Below, piece by piece: positions 33,873 to 42,904 of a stretch of DNA of 64,000 bases. Source of the stretch: Akkermansiaceae bacterium (lineage in GTDB: Bacteria > Verrucomicrobiota > Verrucomicrobiia > Verrucomicrobiales > Akkermansiaceae). The notes under the pieces were generated by a model. That model had not been told where the DNA came from and searched no databases. It saw only the letters and a program-made list of their open reading frames with translations. The stretch spans positions 186,001 through 250,000 of the forward strand of contig JACKPZ010000002.1 of the NCBI GenBank assembly GCA_024233135.1, written 5' to 3'. How positions within the stretch are numbered: the first letter of the stretch is position 1; every line of letters starts with the position of its first letter. A program made the position numbers and the translations under genes.

Positions 33873-35069
33873 TCAACGTTGCCCGCCGGCGTTTCGTTTC
33901 ATGAGCCGCACTTCGAAAACACCGCCGGCGACCTGGACTTTCGCGGAGAAACGGACATGGAGTTTGCCCTCCGTCGCCGTGTTTCGAATGGCGGCGGGGA
34001 TCAGATACCGCTTGCGGATGAAACGCCCGGGCTGGCTGCCGTCGAGAGTCTCGGTCGCGATCACCGAGCCGTTGACGAGAATGTCGAAGCTGCGCCCCGC
34101 GTCGCCGCCCCAGTACATCACTTCGAGGTCCGCCGCCTCCTCTCCGCGCATATCGAGCGTGTATTGGAACCATTTGCCGTGCCGCCAGTGGCGTCCTTCG
34201 TGGATGCCCGTCTCGGTGTCCTCGCCCTTGAAATCATGCTCGACCTCGGGTTGCTGCTCGCCAGCGGTGACCATGTCGATGGTGGCGGCCTCAAGGGCGG
34301 CCTTTTCCTTCTCCTCGGCGGCGGTTCTCTCCTTGAGGGCGGCGAGTTCCTCCGCGGAGGTCAGCTGCCAATACATCTGATAGCGCTCGTCGTGCAGGGC
34401 GAAGAACGGTTCCAACAGAATGCCTCCTTCGGGTGCGGGTTCGACCACTTCGGAGAGACGGAAACGCAGCGGACCATCGTCCGGCGCGGGTTTCAAATGA
34501 GCCGCCACCTGCTCGGCCGAGCCGACGATGACGGGCGCTTGGTCGAGCGGCCGGGTGGGTCCATGTGCGATGTGGCCCATGCGGCTGCCGTCGGCCCGCA
34601 GACCGGTGAGATCGCCCTTGCCGGCCGGTGCGGCGAGAACGACCGGGCCGTGAAGAATGGCCGCCCAGTCGGATCCGTCGGGCAGACGCTCGATGCTCGT
34701 ATGCATCGGCAACGCGAACTCCACTTTGTCGCCATCCATCCACTCGCGCCGGATCTCGGCATAGGACGACGGCTTCGAGGAAACCCCGGCCGCCTCCCCG
34801 TTCACGGTGATCTTGAAGCCATCCTCAGGAAGCCATGAAGGATGACGGAGACGCAGCGTGAAGGTTGAGGGCTTGGCGAGATCCATCGTGATCGTGCTCC
34901 GTTCCTCGAAGGGAACTTCGTTTCCTGACGCAGGCGGATGCCGCCCGAAACCTTGAGCTCCGAAGGAATGAAGAGGTTCACATGGATGCCATCCTTGGCC
35001 TTGGCATAGATGAACTCGCCGTATTTCCCCGGGTTTTCCATCCCGCTGCCGACGCAGCACCAGAAACAA
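33873..35069 (-). pseudogene. GH127 beta-L-arabinofuranosidase, C-terminal frame fragment
   Basis: This frame carries the C-terminal half of the GH127 protein (real homology starts near 34910 with PFEERSTITMDLAK); the first about 55 residues of the ORF are an out-of-frame shadow of the N-terminal piece. It includes the beta-sandwich after the (alpha/alpha)6 barrel (FTLRLRHPSWL, IERLPDGSDWAAILHGPVVLA) and a last domain of the DUF4986/DUF6805 type ending VFEVRLMKRNAG. The break is explained by one missing base (34909-34910). If the sequence is right the enzyme is split; if it is an error the full protein spans 33873-36295. It ends 9 nt before the xylanase start, so it is likely in the same transcript. 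Confidence 0.75.
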
Positions 35070-36295
35070 TGGTCCGGCTCGGAATAGACCCGATAGTGCA
35101 GGGGCCGGATGGGCGTGAAATACACATATCCCGGGTGCTCCGGGTGGATCGATGCGAGGATGTGGTTGTAGAGGGCGCGCTCGTAGTAATCGGCGTATTC
35201 CGCCCGGGGTTCCATCTCGAAGAGATCCTCGGTGAGACGCAGCATGTTGTAGGTGTTGCAGGTCTCCGGGCCCTCGCGGCTTTCGAGAAGCCTGCGGAAA
35301 TCGTCGAGCGGATGAAAATGCTCGCCCACGCTGTTGCCACCGAACGCCACGCTGCGGTGTTTGGTCACCGTTTCCCAGAAGAAGCGGGCGCCGGTGGCGG
35401 CCTTGTCGTCGCCGGTCAGCATCGCCTCGCGGGACAGGCCGATCACCTTCGGGATCTGCGTGTTGGCATGCAGGCCGGTGAGTTTGTCCTCACGTTTCAT
35501 CAACGGGTCGAGCACCGCGGCGTGGTTGAAACGATAGGCCGCGTCGAGATACTTGCGATCGCCTGTGATCGCGTAGATGTCGGCCATCGTCTCGTTCATT
35601 CCGCCGTGCTCGGCGCGCAGCATTTCCTGCATCTTCGCGTCGCTGAGGCCCGAGATCAGGTCGACGCACCAATCACCCATGCCGATGAGCAGCGGCCTCG
35701 CCTTCTCCATTCCGGCGACCTGCCAGGCGTCGCGCAGCCCGGCGAAAGTCTTGTGGACGTTGTACCAGGGCACCCATTTGCCGTTGAGTCCGAAGCCGTT
35801 CGCCTCGATGCGGCCCGACTTGACGTTCTTCCAGAGTTCGCGGCTTCCGGGCACGCCGCCGATGTAACCGTCGCCGTTCGCCTTTTGGCAGCGCTCCATT
35901 TCGTCGAGCATGTACCTGAGGCGTTTCCTCAACTTGCCGTCCGCGGTGTCGTCACCGGCGGCGACCATGCCGGCCAGCGCGCTCAGGTAGTGGCCGGCGG
36001 TGTGGCCGTCGAGGCCGGTGTTCTCCCAGTTTTCATACGATGGCGCCTTCGGCTTGAGCCCCGCCTCGCGCAGGAACGGAGCGAGCAGGCGGTCGGGCTC
36101 GAGGGCGAGCAGATACCCGCGGTTGGCCTCGGCGGCTTTCTCGAAGGGCCCTCCGAGAATCCGGACCGATGAGATCGGAAACAACGCGACCTCCCGTTCC
36201 GGATTCACCGGCGCGGCATCCGCCGGCATGGAAACAAGAGGAAAAACAACAACGCCGCAACGCGGGGGGCCATAAGAGGATTTGGAAAGGATCAT
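34802..36295 (-). pseudogene. GH127 beta-L-arabinofuranosidase, N-terminal catalytic frame fragment
   Basis: The start at 36295 gives a signal peptide-like MILSKSSYGPPRCGVVVFPL. The fragment holds the whole (alpha/alpha)6 barrel with GH127 hallmarks: GHTAGHYLSAL, NTQIPKVIG, the zinc ligands Glu and Cys in GPETCNTYNML, and the catalytic/zinc Cys pair in WCCVGSGMEN. Known enzymes of this family remove terminal beta-L-arabinofuranose and use a cysteine nucleophile. The frame leaves the homology after RLRQETKFP (near 34911) and runs 36 foreign codons to a stop at 34802. All catalytic residues lie before the break, but the beta-sandwich needed for stability is lost. It starts the minus-strand xylan/arabinan cluster. 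Confidence 0.78.
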
Positions 36296-36458
36296 GGTTC
36301 TCACAAGGGGTTTTGACGACACGGTGACATCCATACACGCGGAATCCGGCCGTCCAATCCGACATCGTGTTTTACCGTCATTCCGTGGTGCGAGCGCGGT
36401 CGGCCACCTCCCCTCTTGCGCCACGCCAGAAAGCCCGCCCATACTCACCCACCCGATC

Positions 36459-36997
36459 ATGTTTTCAAGATCACCCGCTGCGGACATCCGTGTTTCCCTT
36501 TCGATCCCCCGCTACGCGGAGGAACTCTTCGCCCTCACGGATCGGAACCGCGCGTTTCTCCGCCAATGGCCCCTGGCTCGATGAAACGACGAGGCCGGAC
36601 GACACCCAGGCGTTTCTTGAAACGCAACTCCACCGCTTCGCCGGCGGCGGCTCCCTCCACCACGATCTTCCACAAGGGAGAGATCGCCGGGGTGGCGGGT
36701 TTCAACACGATCGACCGCGACAACCGGATCGGATCCATCGGATACTGGCTCGGCGAGGAGTTCAACGGCAGGGGAATCATGACAACGGTCATACGCGACC
36801 TCATCGGAGTGGGAAGGGAGTTTTACGCGTTGCAACGGATCGAGATCCGCTGCGCGACCGGAAACCGGCGGAGCCGCGCGATTCCCGAGCGCCTCGGCTT
36901 TTCCCATGAGGGCACCCTCCGGCGCGCGGAAAAGTTGTATGACCATTGGTATGATCACGAGGTGTACGGGCTTTTGCTGGATGACCGCGCATCTTGA
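36459..36997 (+). pseudogene. GNAT-family N-acetyltransferase (RimJ/RimL-like), frame-broken
   Basis: Homology to a RimJ/RimL-type acetyltransferase crosses three frames. Frame one (ATG at 36459) gives MFSRSPAADIRVSLSIPR to DRNRAFLRQWP; frame two continues WLDETTRPDDTQAFLETQL; frame three continues TTIFHKGEIAGVAGF and IGYWLGEEFNGRGIMTTVI, which includes the acetyl-CoA loop and VRRRSRAIPERLGF-type end (NRRSRAIPERLGFSHEG). Breaks are near 36568-36575 and 36640-36652. At least two indels are needed, so the gene is dead unless both are sequence errors. A whole protein would be about 180 residues and acetylate a small molecule or protein N-terminus. It starts rightward from the GH127 start region. 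Confidence 0.7.
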
Positions 36998-37013
36998 AAC
37001 CCCGAACGGACCG

Positions 37014-38035
37014 ATGAAGCAAACGACACCACTCATTCTTGCCTGTTTCGCGTTCACGGCATCCTCCGCTCTCGGGCAGCAGCGGAAAGTTGGCGACCTT
37101 GCGAAACTCCAAGACACCGTCGAGATCGTTTTCGTCCGGGAAAGACCGACTCCGGATGGAGACTTCGAGTGGGTTCCGCGAGGAAAGCCGATCAAGGCGG
37201 GAGCCGCCGAAAAACGGATGCTGGAGAATCTGAGCAAGGTCGAGTTGACGAATCCACAAGTTCCTCTGGTCGGCGACCTCGGTGTCGTCGCGCTTCGTGG
37301 GAGCGATGACAAAATCATCACCATTCTCGGGTGGACGAACTCGGCATCACCTTCTGGGCCATGGAGGCGTCGGATGCGAAAGGAAACTACCGCCACAAAA
37401 CCGGTGGATACCTGGAAGGAGGAAAATCGACGGAGCTCGCCCGATGGATGTATGCGGGCTTATCCGAACACTGGCCGGAAGAAATGGAGAAGCGGGAGAT
37501 GGAATGGCATGCGATGCACGACCCCTCGGTTGACACCCAGATCGATTTTCTGAAAGGCCACAAGTCAGCAGCCGATGCTGGAGCATCCACATCCAAAGGT
37601 GGAACGAACGCTCAAACCGCTTCCGCTGCTGCAATCATCCAAGGAAAGATTCTGAAAGAGGCCGCGGACTCGTGGGATCAATGGAACTCCGTCGCCCGGG
37701 AACTTCGGCAACTCAACAGCGCATACGAACGCGACGGGGCACTGCCGCGGCGGCAGATGGACCGAAGAAAGGAACTCTTTTCGATCGCCCGGACCGCCAT
37801 CGCGGCGTGGGAAAAGGTCATCGCGATGGTCGAACCCGGCAAACCGATCACGGAATACCCCGGCATCCTCGCATGCGGCGACATCCGCTATGATCCCGAT
37901 ACGAAACTGTACCACTTGCTGATGATGGGCGGATTCCAGGGAGAGACGAGAAGCACGGTTTGGAATCATCTCATCGCATTCACCGAAAGCGGCGTCATCC
38001 ACTCGATCACACGGACGCCTCCCACCAGCCATTAG
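37014..38035 (+). pseudogene. Secreted protein of unknown function, split by a one-base frameshift
   Basis: The start at 37014 gives a signal peptide (MKQTTPLILACFAFTASSALG). Frame one runs through KIITILG to about 37330, then continues out of frame to a stop at 37553. The second frame carries VDELGITFWAMEASDAKGNY to a stop at 38035. One more G in the run at 37329-37331 joins them into one protein of about 340 residues. The part around residues 160-340 has charged helices and a C-terminal beta region (YPGILACGDIRYDPDTKLYH). I do not recognise a family. The gene follows the broken GNAT gene by 16 nt. Whether it is a true frameshift or a sequencing error cannot be told here. Confidence 0.6.
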
Positions 38036-38060
38036 AACCCCGCAACCAACCAGACCATCC

Positions 38061-38669
38061 ATGGAGAAGATCGACGTCCGGAAACGCCTGTCCTCGCTCT
38101 ACCGCGTTTCCCACAAAGAAGTCGTCGAGATGGATGTGCCGCCGCTGCGCTACCTGATGATCGACGGCGCGGGTGACCCGAACACGTCGCCGGACTACGC
38201 GCGTGCAGTGGAGGCTTTGTTTTCCGTTTCCTACACCACCAAGTTCGCGGTGAAAAAGAGCGGGCTTGGGATCGACTACGGCGTGATGCCTCTGGAAGGG
38301 CTTTGGTGGGCGGACGATTGGTCGGTGTTCACGGCCAACGACCGCGGCGCGTGGAAGTGGACGATGATGATCCTCCAACCGGATTTCGTTCCGGAGGAAA
38401 TGATCCGCCGCGCCATCGGTGATGTGGCGGAAAAGAAGAAGCTCCCGGCGGTTGAAAAACTCCGTCTTGAGGAGTTCCATGAAGGCCGGAGCGCCCAGAT
38501 CCTCCACATCGGTCCGTTCACGGAGGAAGGGCCCACCATCCAAAGGGTCCACGATTTCATCGACGCGCGGTCCGCACGGAGGGGAAAACACCACGAGATC
38601 TATCTGAGCGACATCCGCCGGGCCGCGCCGGAGAAGTGGAAGACCATCATCCGGCAGCCGATGGAATGA
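38061..38669 (+). CDS. GyrI-like small-molecule-binding domain protein
   Basis: The 202-residue protein matches the GyrI-like (SHS2/BmrR effector-binding) domain as seen in the C terminus of AraC/MerR regulators and in stand-alone proteins. Signs are the N-terminal PPLRYLMIDGAGDPN, EALFSVSYTTKFAVKK, the aromatic pocket segment GLWWADDWSVF and HIGPFTEEGPTIQRVHDF. No DNA-binding part is present. Stand-alone members are known to bind or hydrolyse small electrophiles; I cannot say which applies here. The gene begins 26 nt after the broken secreted gene and is followed 11 nt later by a LURP-one-like gene, so it is likely an operon with it. Confidence 0.82.
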   Translation: MEKIDVRKRLSSLYRVSHKEVVEMDVPPLRYLMIDGAGDPNTSPDYARAVEALFSVSYTTKFAVKKSGLGIDYGVMPLEGLWWADDWSVFTANDRGAWKWTMMILQPDFVPEEMIRRAIGDVAEKKKLPAVEKLRLEEFHEGRSAQILHIGPFTEEGPTIQRVHDFIDARSARRGKHHEIYLSDIRRAAPEKWKTIIRQPME

Positions 38670-38680
38670 TACCTACCACC

Positions 38681-39163
38681 ATGAGATACAACATCCGCGA
38701 GAAATTCTGGTCCTGGGGTGACGACTTCCACATCCTCGACGAATCGGGCACGCCGGTCCATTTCGTGGACGGCGCGGCGTTTTCGTGGGGAAGCAAGCTG
38801 TCGTTCCAGGACATGGCGGGCAACGAACTGGCTTTCATCGAGCAGAAACTCTTCTCGTTTCTCCCGCACTACCGGATCCATCGGAACGGCGAGCTTTTCG
38901 CGGAGGTGCTCAAGGAGTTCACCTGGTTCAAGAAGAGGTTCACCTTGGACGTGCCGGGACCGAACGACTATCAGATCGACGGCAGTTTCTGGGATCACGA
39001 ATACGAGTTCACCCGCGGCGGGCGGGTCGTGGCGCATGTTTCCCGGGCGATCTGGTCATGGAACCACTGCTATGGGGTCGAGGTCGTGCCCGGCGAGGAC
39101 GACATCTCGATTCTCTGCACCGCGATCGTCATCGACCAGGTGCTCCATGACGAGGATGACTGA
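38681..39163 (+). CDS. LURP-one-related (tubby-like beta-barrel) protein
   Basis: The start is taken at ATG 38681 (MRYNIREKFWSWGDDF), 11 nt after the GyrI-like gene; earlier in-frame codons overlap that gene. The 160 residues repeat the LURP-one pattern: YNIREKFWSWGDDFHIL, FSWGSKLSFQDMAG, FLPHYRIHRNGE, WDHEYEFTRGGRVVAHVS and WSWNHCYGVEV. The family forms a 12-stranded barrel around a central helix and is related to tubby/scramblase. Bacterial members are cytoplasmic and of unknown function; membrane-lipid binding is a suggestion by analogy. No signal peptide is seen. Confidence 0.85.
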   Translation: MRYNIREKFWSWGDDFHILDESGTPVHFVDGAAFSWGSKLSFQDMAGNELAFIEQKLFSFLPHYRIHRNGELFAEVLKEFTWFKKRFTLDVPGPNDYQIDGSFWDHEYEFTRGGRVVAHVSRAIWSWNHCYGVEVVPGEDDISILCTAIVIDQVLHDEDD

Positions 39164-39240
39164 GGGGTTCTGGTCCCGCCGCACGGCATCAAGCAAGACT
39201 TGTCATCCGCGGGTCCACAGGACGATCTTCCTTCCATTCC

Positions 39241-39678
39241 ATGAAACCCGCCGTCGCCGCACTCGTCGTTTTCCTCTCCGCACAGACCGGCTTCTCCGCG
39301 GAGGAGAAGGGAATCCCCTACAACACCGTCAACCTCAGCATGAAGTTGCTGAAAAGCGAGAAGATGGACGGGCAGGAATGCGTGCCGTGGTATGTGAAGA
39401 GCAGCAAAAAAGGTGTGCCGCTCGATCCCGAAAAGGCCCGCTTCCGCGTCCGCACATGGGATGGTGACGAGCACCCGCTCAAAATCGAGCCTCTCGCCGG
39501 CATCCCGAAAGACCGCTTGAGCGAAGCCGACAAGAAACAGATGGCCGACGGATACACCCACCTTCTCTGGATTCCCAAATCGAAGAAGGAATTCATGGAC
39601 GGAGAAATCGTCCATTCCTTCGGAAAAGACTCCGTGGAAATGGTTCAAGGGCGCGCCATTTCCGGGAAGATCCCCTGA
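39241..39678 (+). CDS. Small secreted protein of unknown function
   Basis: The 145-residue product begins with a clear signal peptide (MKPAVAALVVFLSAQTGFSA). The mature part is lysine- and aspartate-rich, with GIPYNTVNLSMKLLKSEKM, RFRVRTWDGDEHPL and GYTHLLWIPKSKKEF. I recognise no family or catalytic motif. It starts 77 nt after the LURP-one-like gene and 109 nt before the next gene; its codon use looks like that of its neighbours, which supports it as a real gene. Confidence 0.65.
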   Translation: MKPAVAALVVFLSAQTGFSAEEKGIPYNTVNLSMKLLKSEKMDGQECVPWYVKSSKKGVPLDPEKARFRVRTWDGDEHPLKIEPLAGIPKDRLSEADKKQMADGYTHLLWIPKSKKEFMDGEIVHSFGKDSVEMVQGRAISGKIP

Positions 39679-39787
39679 TGCCTCAACCCCGCCCGGTCTT
39701 TCCACCCATGAACATCCGACCCATTCATCCCGCGGTGGCCGCGGCGATCCAGTTGAGCCCGGGAGTGCGGCGCGGGTGGTGACAGGC

Positions 39788-40189
39788 ATGACGCATCCCG
39801 ATCCAACGTCCATCGGCTGGGCCCGTCGGGTGAACCGCTCGTGGTTCGTGCGGGGCGGTCTGGACCGGACCGCCGAAGCCTGGATGGACCACCTCGCGGC
39901 GACGGACGAAGCCCGGTTGGAACAATGCTGCGAGACCGCGAGGAAGATGTGCGGCATCCGCGGGAAATCGGAGGACCCGAAGCCGTGGTTCTACGCCGGC
40001 CTTTTCTCGCAGGCGACCGAGGACGAAGCGCGGCGCTTCCTGCGGGAGCACCGGGTCACGCTGGCGGTCCTGCCGGCGACCCACGATGACGCGGAGTTTC
40101 GCCCCTGGCTGGCCGGCGTTTCCGGGGAGACCCGGGAGTTGGTAGCCCGGTTGCGCGGGGCGATTCGGGATCCCGGGGCCGAGCCCTGA
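39788..40189 (+). CDS. Conserved-looking small cytoplasmic protein of unknown function
   Basis: I use the ATG at 39788 (MTHPDPTSIGWARRVN); an alternative GTG four codons earlier is possible. The 133 residues are helical and rich in Arg, Glu and Trp, without signal peptide or membrane span. Features include RTAEAWMDHLA, RKMCGIRGKSEDPKPWFYAGLFSQATEDEARRF (in pieces) and EFRPWLAGVSGETREL. No family is recognised. It is 24 nt from the left inverted repeat of the insertion sequence, so the element may have cut its downstream context. The reading frame appears intact. Confidence 0.55.
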   Translation: MTHPDPTSIGWARRVNRSWFVRGGLDRTAEAWMDHLAATDEARLEQCCETARKMCGIRGKSEDPKPWFYAGLFSQATEDEARRFLREHRVTLAVLPATHDDAEFRPWLAGVSGETRELVARLRGAIRDPGAEP

Positions 40190-40213
40190 GAAAACGCGAC
40201 TCCACACACCTTC

Positions 40214-41475
40214 CAGGGCCCCCTCATTTTGGAGGGCTGAGTTTCAGGAAGGTTTCGAGCGTGTCGGTGCAGAGGCAGGCGCGCTTGCGCTTGCCGGCGA
40301 TCGAGTCGCGGACGCTGGTGTCGTTCTTGAGCAGGTTGTGGCTGAGGCGGCGCAGCAGCGAGAGGTTGCGGGCGGCGTGGCCCATGCGGACCCTTGACGC
40401 GTCCTCGCCGTAAACAACATCCATCACCCAGTGGCACTGGTTCTCGATGCTCCAGTGGGTCCGGGTTAGCCGGAGCAACAGCCCGGCGTCGGGTGGCAGG
40501 CTCGTCAGGTAGTAGCGCTCCTGGCGGGTTGTGGTGCCGTCGGACAGATGGCGCACCGAGTGGAGGTGAACGACGCTTCGCAGGTCCAGCCATGAGCGGC
40601 GCTCGTCCTCATCGATCCAGCCGAGATGGTCGGTGACGGTCAGGTGGCGCTCCTCGGTGCGCCCGTGGCCTTTGTCGAAGTCACTGGAATGCGAGACGAC
40701 GTGGCCATCACGCCGTGTGCGTTCAAGGGCTTCCGGATCTCCAAACAGGCTGCGGACCTCGTCGTGCAGGACGGCGCGGTTGCCCTTGAGGGCCAGCAGG
40801 TAGTCGGCCTCGGCGTGACGGATGGCAATCGCGATTCTCTTCTGGCAACCCAGCGCGTCGAGGCTCACCACGCAGCCCTTCACGTCGAGTTGTCGCAGCA
40901 GCTTCGGCACGGCCGTGATCTCGTTGCTCTTCGAATCCACCAGCAGTTGCCCGAGGGTCAATCCACTGCCTGCCGCCCACGCACTGATGAGATGCAGCGC
41001 GTCGCTCTTGTCGGACTCCTGGAAGCTGCCGCGCAGTGTCTTGCCGTCGATGGCCACAAGTTCCCTGCCGAGCCGCTCGCTCAACGCCGCGCTGAATTCG
41101 ATGAAGCACTGGTTGAAGCGCTCCGGATCCAGCGCGGTCAAGATGCGTCGGAAGGTGTCGTCGCTGGGCAGCCCGCCCGGCAACCTCAAACGCTCGCACA
41201 GCCACTTCTCGCGCATCTGGGCGAAGCGCTCGAAGTCCTCGAAGTCGTCCATCCCGCAGACCATCGCCGCCAGGGCGATGAAAAGCACCTCGCCAAAGTA
41301 GTGCCGCTTGGCACGGCCGTCTCGTGGATCCGGCAGGTTTTCGAACGCTTCCATTCCGGGAGGAAATCCTCCCGCATACTCTTCACTGCGGGTCTTCTTG
41401 CGAGCCATTCGGCCCGCTTAATTCAAACAGATGTTCCGTACAAGCCCCATCACGTACCAAAATGAGGGGGCCCTG
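40214..41475. mobile_element. Complete ISAs1-family insertion sequence, 1262 bp
   Basis: The element is bounded by perfect 19-bp inverted repeats, cagggccccctcattttgg at 40214-40232 and its complement at 41457-41475, with one intact DDE transposase gene between. The transposase stop codon lies in the left repeat. Flanking 10-mers (acacaccttc on the left, caaaaagggt on the right) do not match, so I see no target duplication, though ISAs1-family elements usually make one of 8-10 bp. No passenger gene is present. Confidence 0.9.
40224..41408 (-). CDS. ISAs1-family transposase
   Basis: The 394-residue protein is a full-length DDE transposase of the ISAs1 type. An N-terminal helical domain has ENLPDPRDGRAKRHYFGEVL. 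The RNase-H-like core has the first Asp in AIDGKTLRGSF, the second in VSLDALGCQK, and the C-terminal Glu in THWSIENQCHWVMDVVYGED; these match the catalytic order of the family. Length and start are typical and no stop or frameshift interrupts it, so the element could still be mobile. It ends LKLSPPK, its stop inside the left inverted repeat. Confidence 0.95.
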   Translation of the reverse strand: MARKKTRSEEYAGGFPPGMEAFENLPDPRDGRAKRHYFGEVLFIALAAMVCGMDDFEDFERFAQMREKWLCERLRLPGGLPSDDTFRRILTALDPERFNQCFIEFSAALSERLGRELVAIDGKTLRGSFQESDKSDALHLISAWAAGSGLTLGQLLVDSKSNEITAVPKLLRQLDVKGCVVSLDALGCQKRIAIAIRHAEADYLLALKGNRAVLHDEVRSLFGDPEALERTRRDGHVVSHSSDFDKGHGRTEERHLTVTDHLGWIDEDERRSWLDLRSVVHLHSVRHLSDGTTTRQERYYLTSLPPDAGLLLRLTRTHWSIENQCHWVMDVVYGEDASRVRMGHAARNLSLLRRLSHNLLKNDTSVRDSIAGKRKRACLCTDTLETFLKLSPPK

Positions 41476-41767
41476 CAAAAAGGGTCGGCGCACCATCGTC
41501 CATGCCCCTGAGATGACAATGGGATGAGGGAAAGCACGATCCATTGAGCAATCATGGACATCGGCGGACATGCTCCGCCGCTCCTTGTGACCACCTCTTC
41601 CGATTCTCTCCGCGGAAGACTTGCAACGGGAGACGGAGAAAACCAGGAAGCGCCTGTGTTCCGTTTGCTGCCATTTTCAATTTTCGGAATCAAAGAAAGA
41701 CAGATACGGAAAATGAATCTTCGATTCCATGCTCGCACTGTTGATGTGGCTGGAACAGCCTGCGCGC
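41476..41767. other. 292-bp gap between the insertion sequence and agmatine deiminase
   Basis: It holds the promoter region of the agmatine deiminase gene and whatever sequence lay right of the insertion. Small ORFs in it are not family-like and use atypical codons. I see no second IS end, RNA gene or clear terminator. Confidence 0.45.
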
Positions 41768-42814
41768 ATGAGCGCGGCGGAGCAGGGATTCAGGATGCCG
41801 GCGGAGTGGACTCCGCAGGAGGCCGTGTGGCTTTCGTGGCCGGTGGATGACCCGCGTCATTGGGGTGGGGCGAAGCGGGATTTGATCCATGGCAAGTTCG
41901 CGGAGATCGCGGCGGCCGTCAGCCGTTTCGAGCCGGTGCGGATCAACGCGCCGGGGTCGGAGCACGCGGCGATCCGCTCGCTCTGCAACCGGGCGAAGGC
42001 GGTGCCGGAACGGGTCGAGCTTTTCGATCACCCGCACAACGACGTGTGGTGTCGCGATCACGGACCGATCTTCGTGAAACATGGCGACAGCGGCGAAACC
42101 GCGGTCACCGACTGGGGATTCAACGCGTGGGGCGGCAAGTTTCCGCCCTTCGATCTGGACGACTCGATTCCGCGGCAGATCGCCACGGCGCTCGGCAAGC
42201 GGGTCTTCGACGGCGGCATGATCCTGGAAGGCGGGGCGATCGAAGTGAACGGCGCGGGCCAGCTCCTGACCACGGAGGCGGTGCTGCTGAACCCGAATCG
42301 GAACCCCCATCTCGGCCGCGACGAGATCGAACAAAGGCTCCAAGACGGGCTCGGAGTGAAGGAAATCCTGTGGCTGGAGAAGGGCATCGAGGGCGACGAC
42401 ACCGACGGCCACATCGACGACCTCGCGCGTTTCGTCGACGAGGAAACCATCCTCACCTGCGTGGAAACGGACGCGGCATCGCCGAACCGCGCGGTGTTGG
42501 AAAACAACCTCGCGCGCCTTCGTTCCTTCAGCGGTCCGCGCGGGCGGGCCTTCGAGGTGGTCGAGATCCCGCTGCCCGAGGCCTGCGAGGTCCCCGGCTG
42601 GCGGCTTCCGGTGCTGCCGGCGTCCTACGTGAATTTCCTGATCGTGAACGGCGGGGTGCTGGTGCCGACCTTCCGCCAGCACCGCAATGACGACCGGGCG
42701 CTCGGCATGATCCGCGAGTTGTTTCCCGGCCGGGAAGTCGTGGGCATCGACTGTCTCGATCTGGTCGAGGAGGGCGGCACGCTGCACTGCATCTCGCAGC
42801 AACAGCCGGCCTGA
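41768..42814 (+). CDS. aguA: Agmatine deiminase
   Basis: The 348-residue enzyme hydrolyses agmatine to N-carbamoylputrescine and ammonia, a step of putrescine synthesis from arginine. I set the start at ATG 41768; a later ATG at 41795 (MPAEWTPQEAVWL) is also possible. Family marks are MPAEWTPQEAVWLSWP, HNDVWCRDHGPIFV, GGMILEGGAIEVNG, GDDTDGHIDDLARF and the C-terminal catalytic Cys in GGTLHCISQQQP. It is a penta-catalytic guanidine-modifying fold. No N-carbamoylputrescine amidase gene is adjacent. The gene reads rightward from the IS gap and is followed at 42905 by a nitronate monooxygenase-like gene. Confidence 0.95.
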   Translation: MSAAEQGFRMPAEWTPQEAVWLSWPVDDPRHWGGAKRDLIHGKFAEIAAAVSRFEPVRINAPGSEHAAIRSLCNRAKAVPERVELFDHPHNDVWCRDHGPIFVKHGDSGETAVTDWGFNAWGGKFPPFDLDDSIPRQIATALGKRVFDGGMILEGGAIEVNGAGQLLTTEAVLLNPNRNPHLGRDEIEQRLQDGLGVKEILWLEKGIEGDDTDGHIDDLARFVDEETILTCVETDAASPNRAVLENNLARLRSFSGPRGRAFEVVEIPLPEACEVPGWRLPVLPASYVNFLIVNGGVLVPTFRQHRNDDRALGMIRELFPGREVVGIDCLDLVEEGGTLHCISQQQPA

Positions 42815-42904
42815 CGGGAGCTGCTTTCGGGCGGATCGACTGATTCTCCGTGCATCTCCTGCTTTGCACTCGGAACCGGGCGCGGCCGGGTGCACAGCCA
42901 TGCG

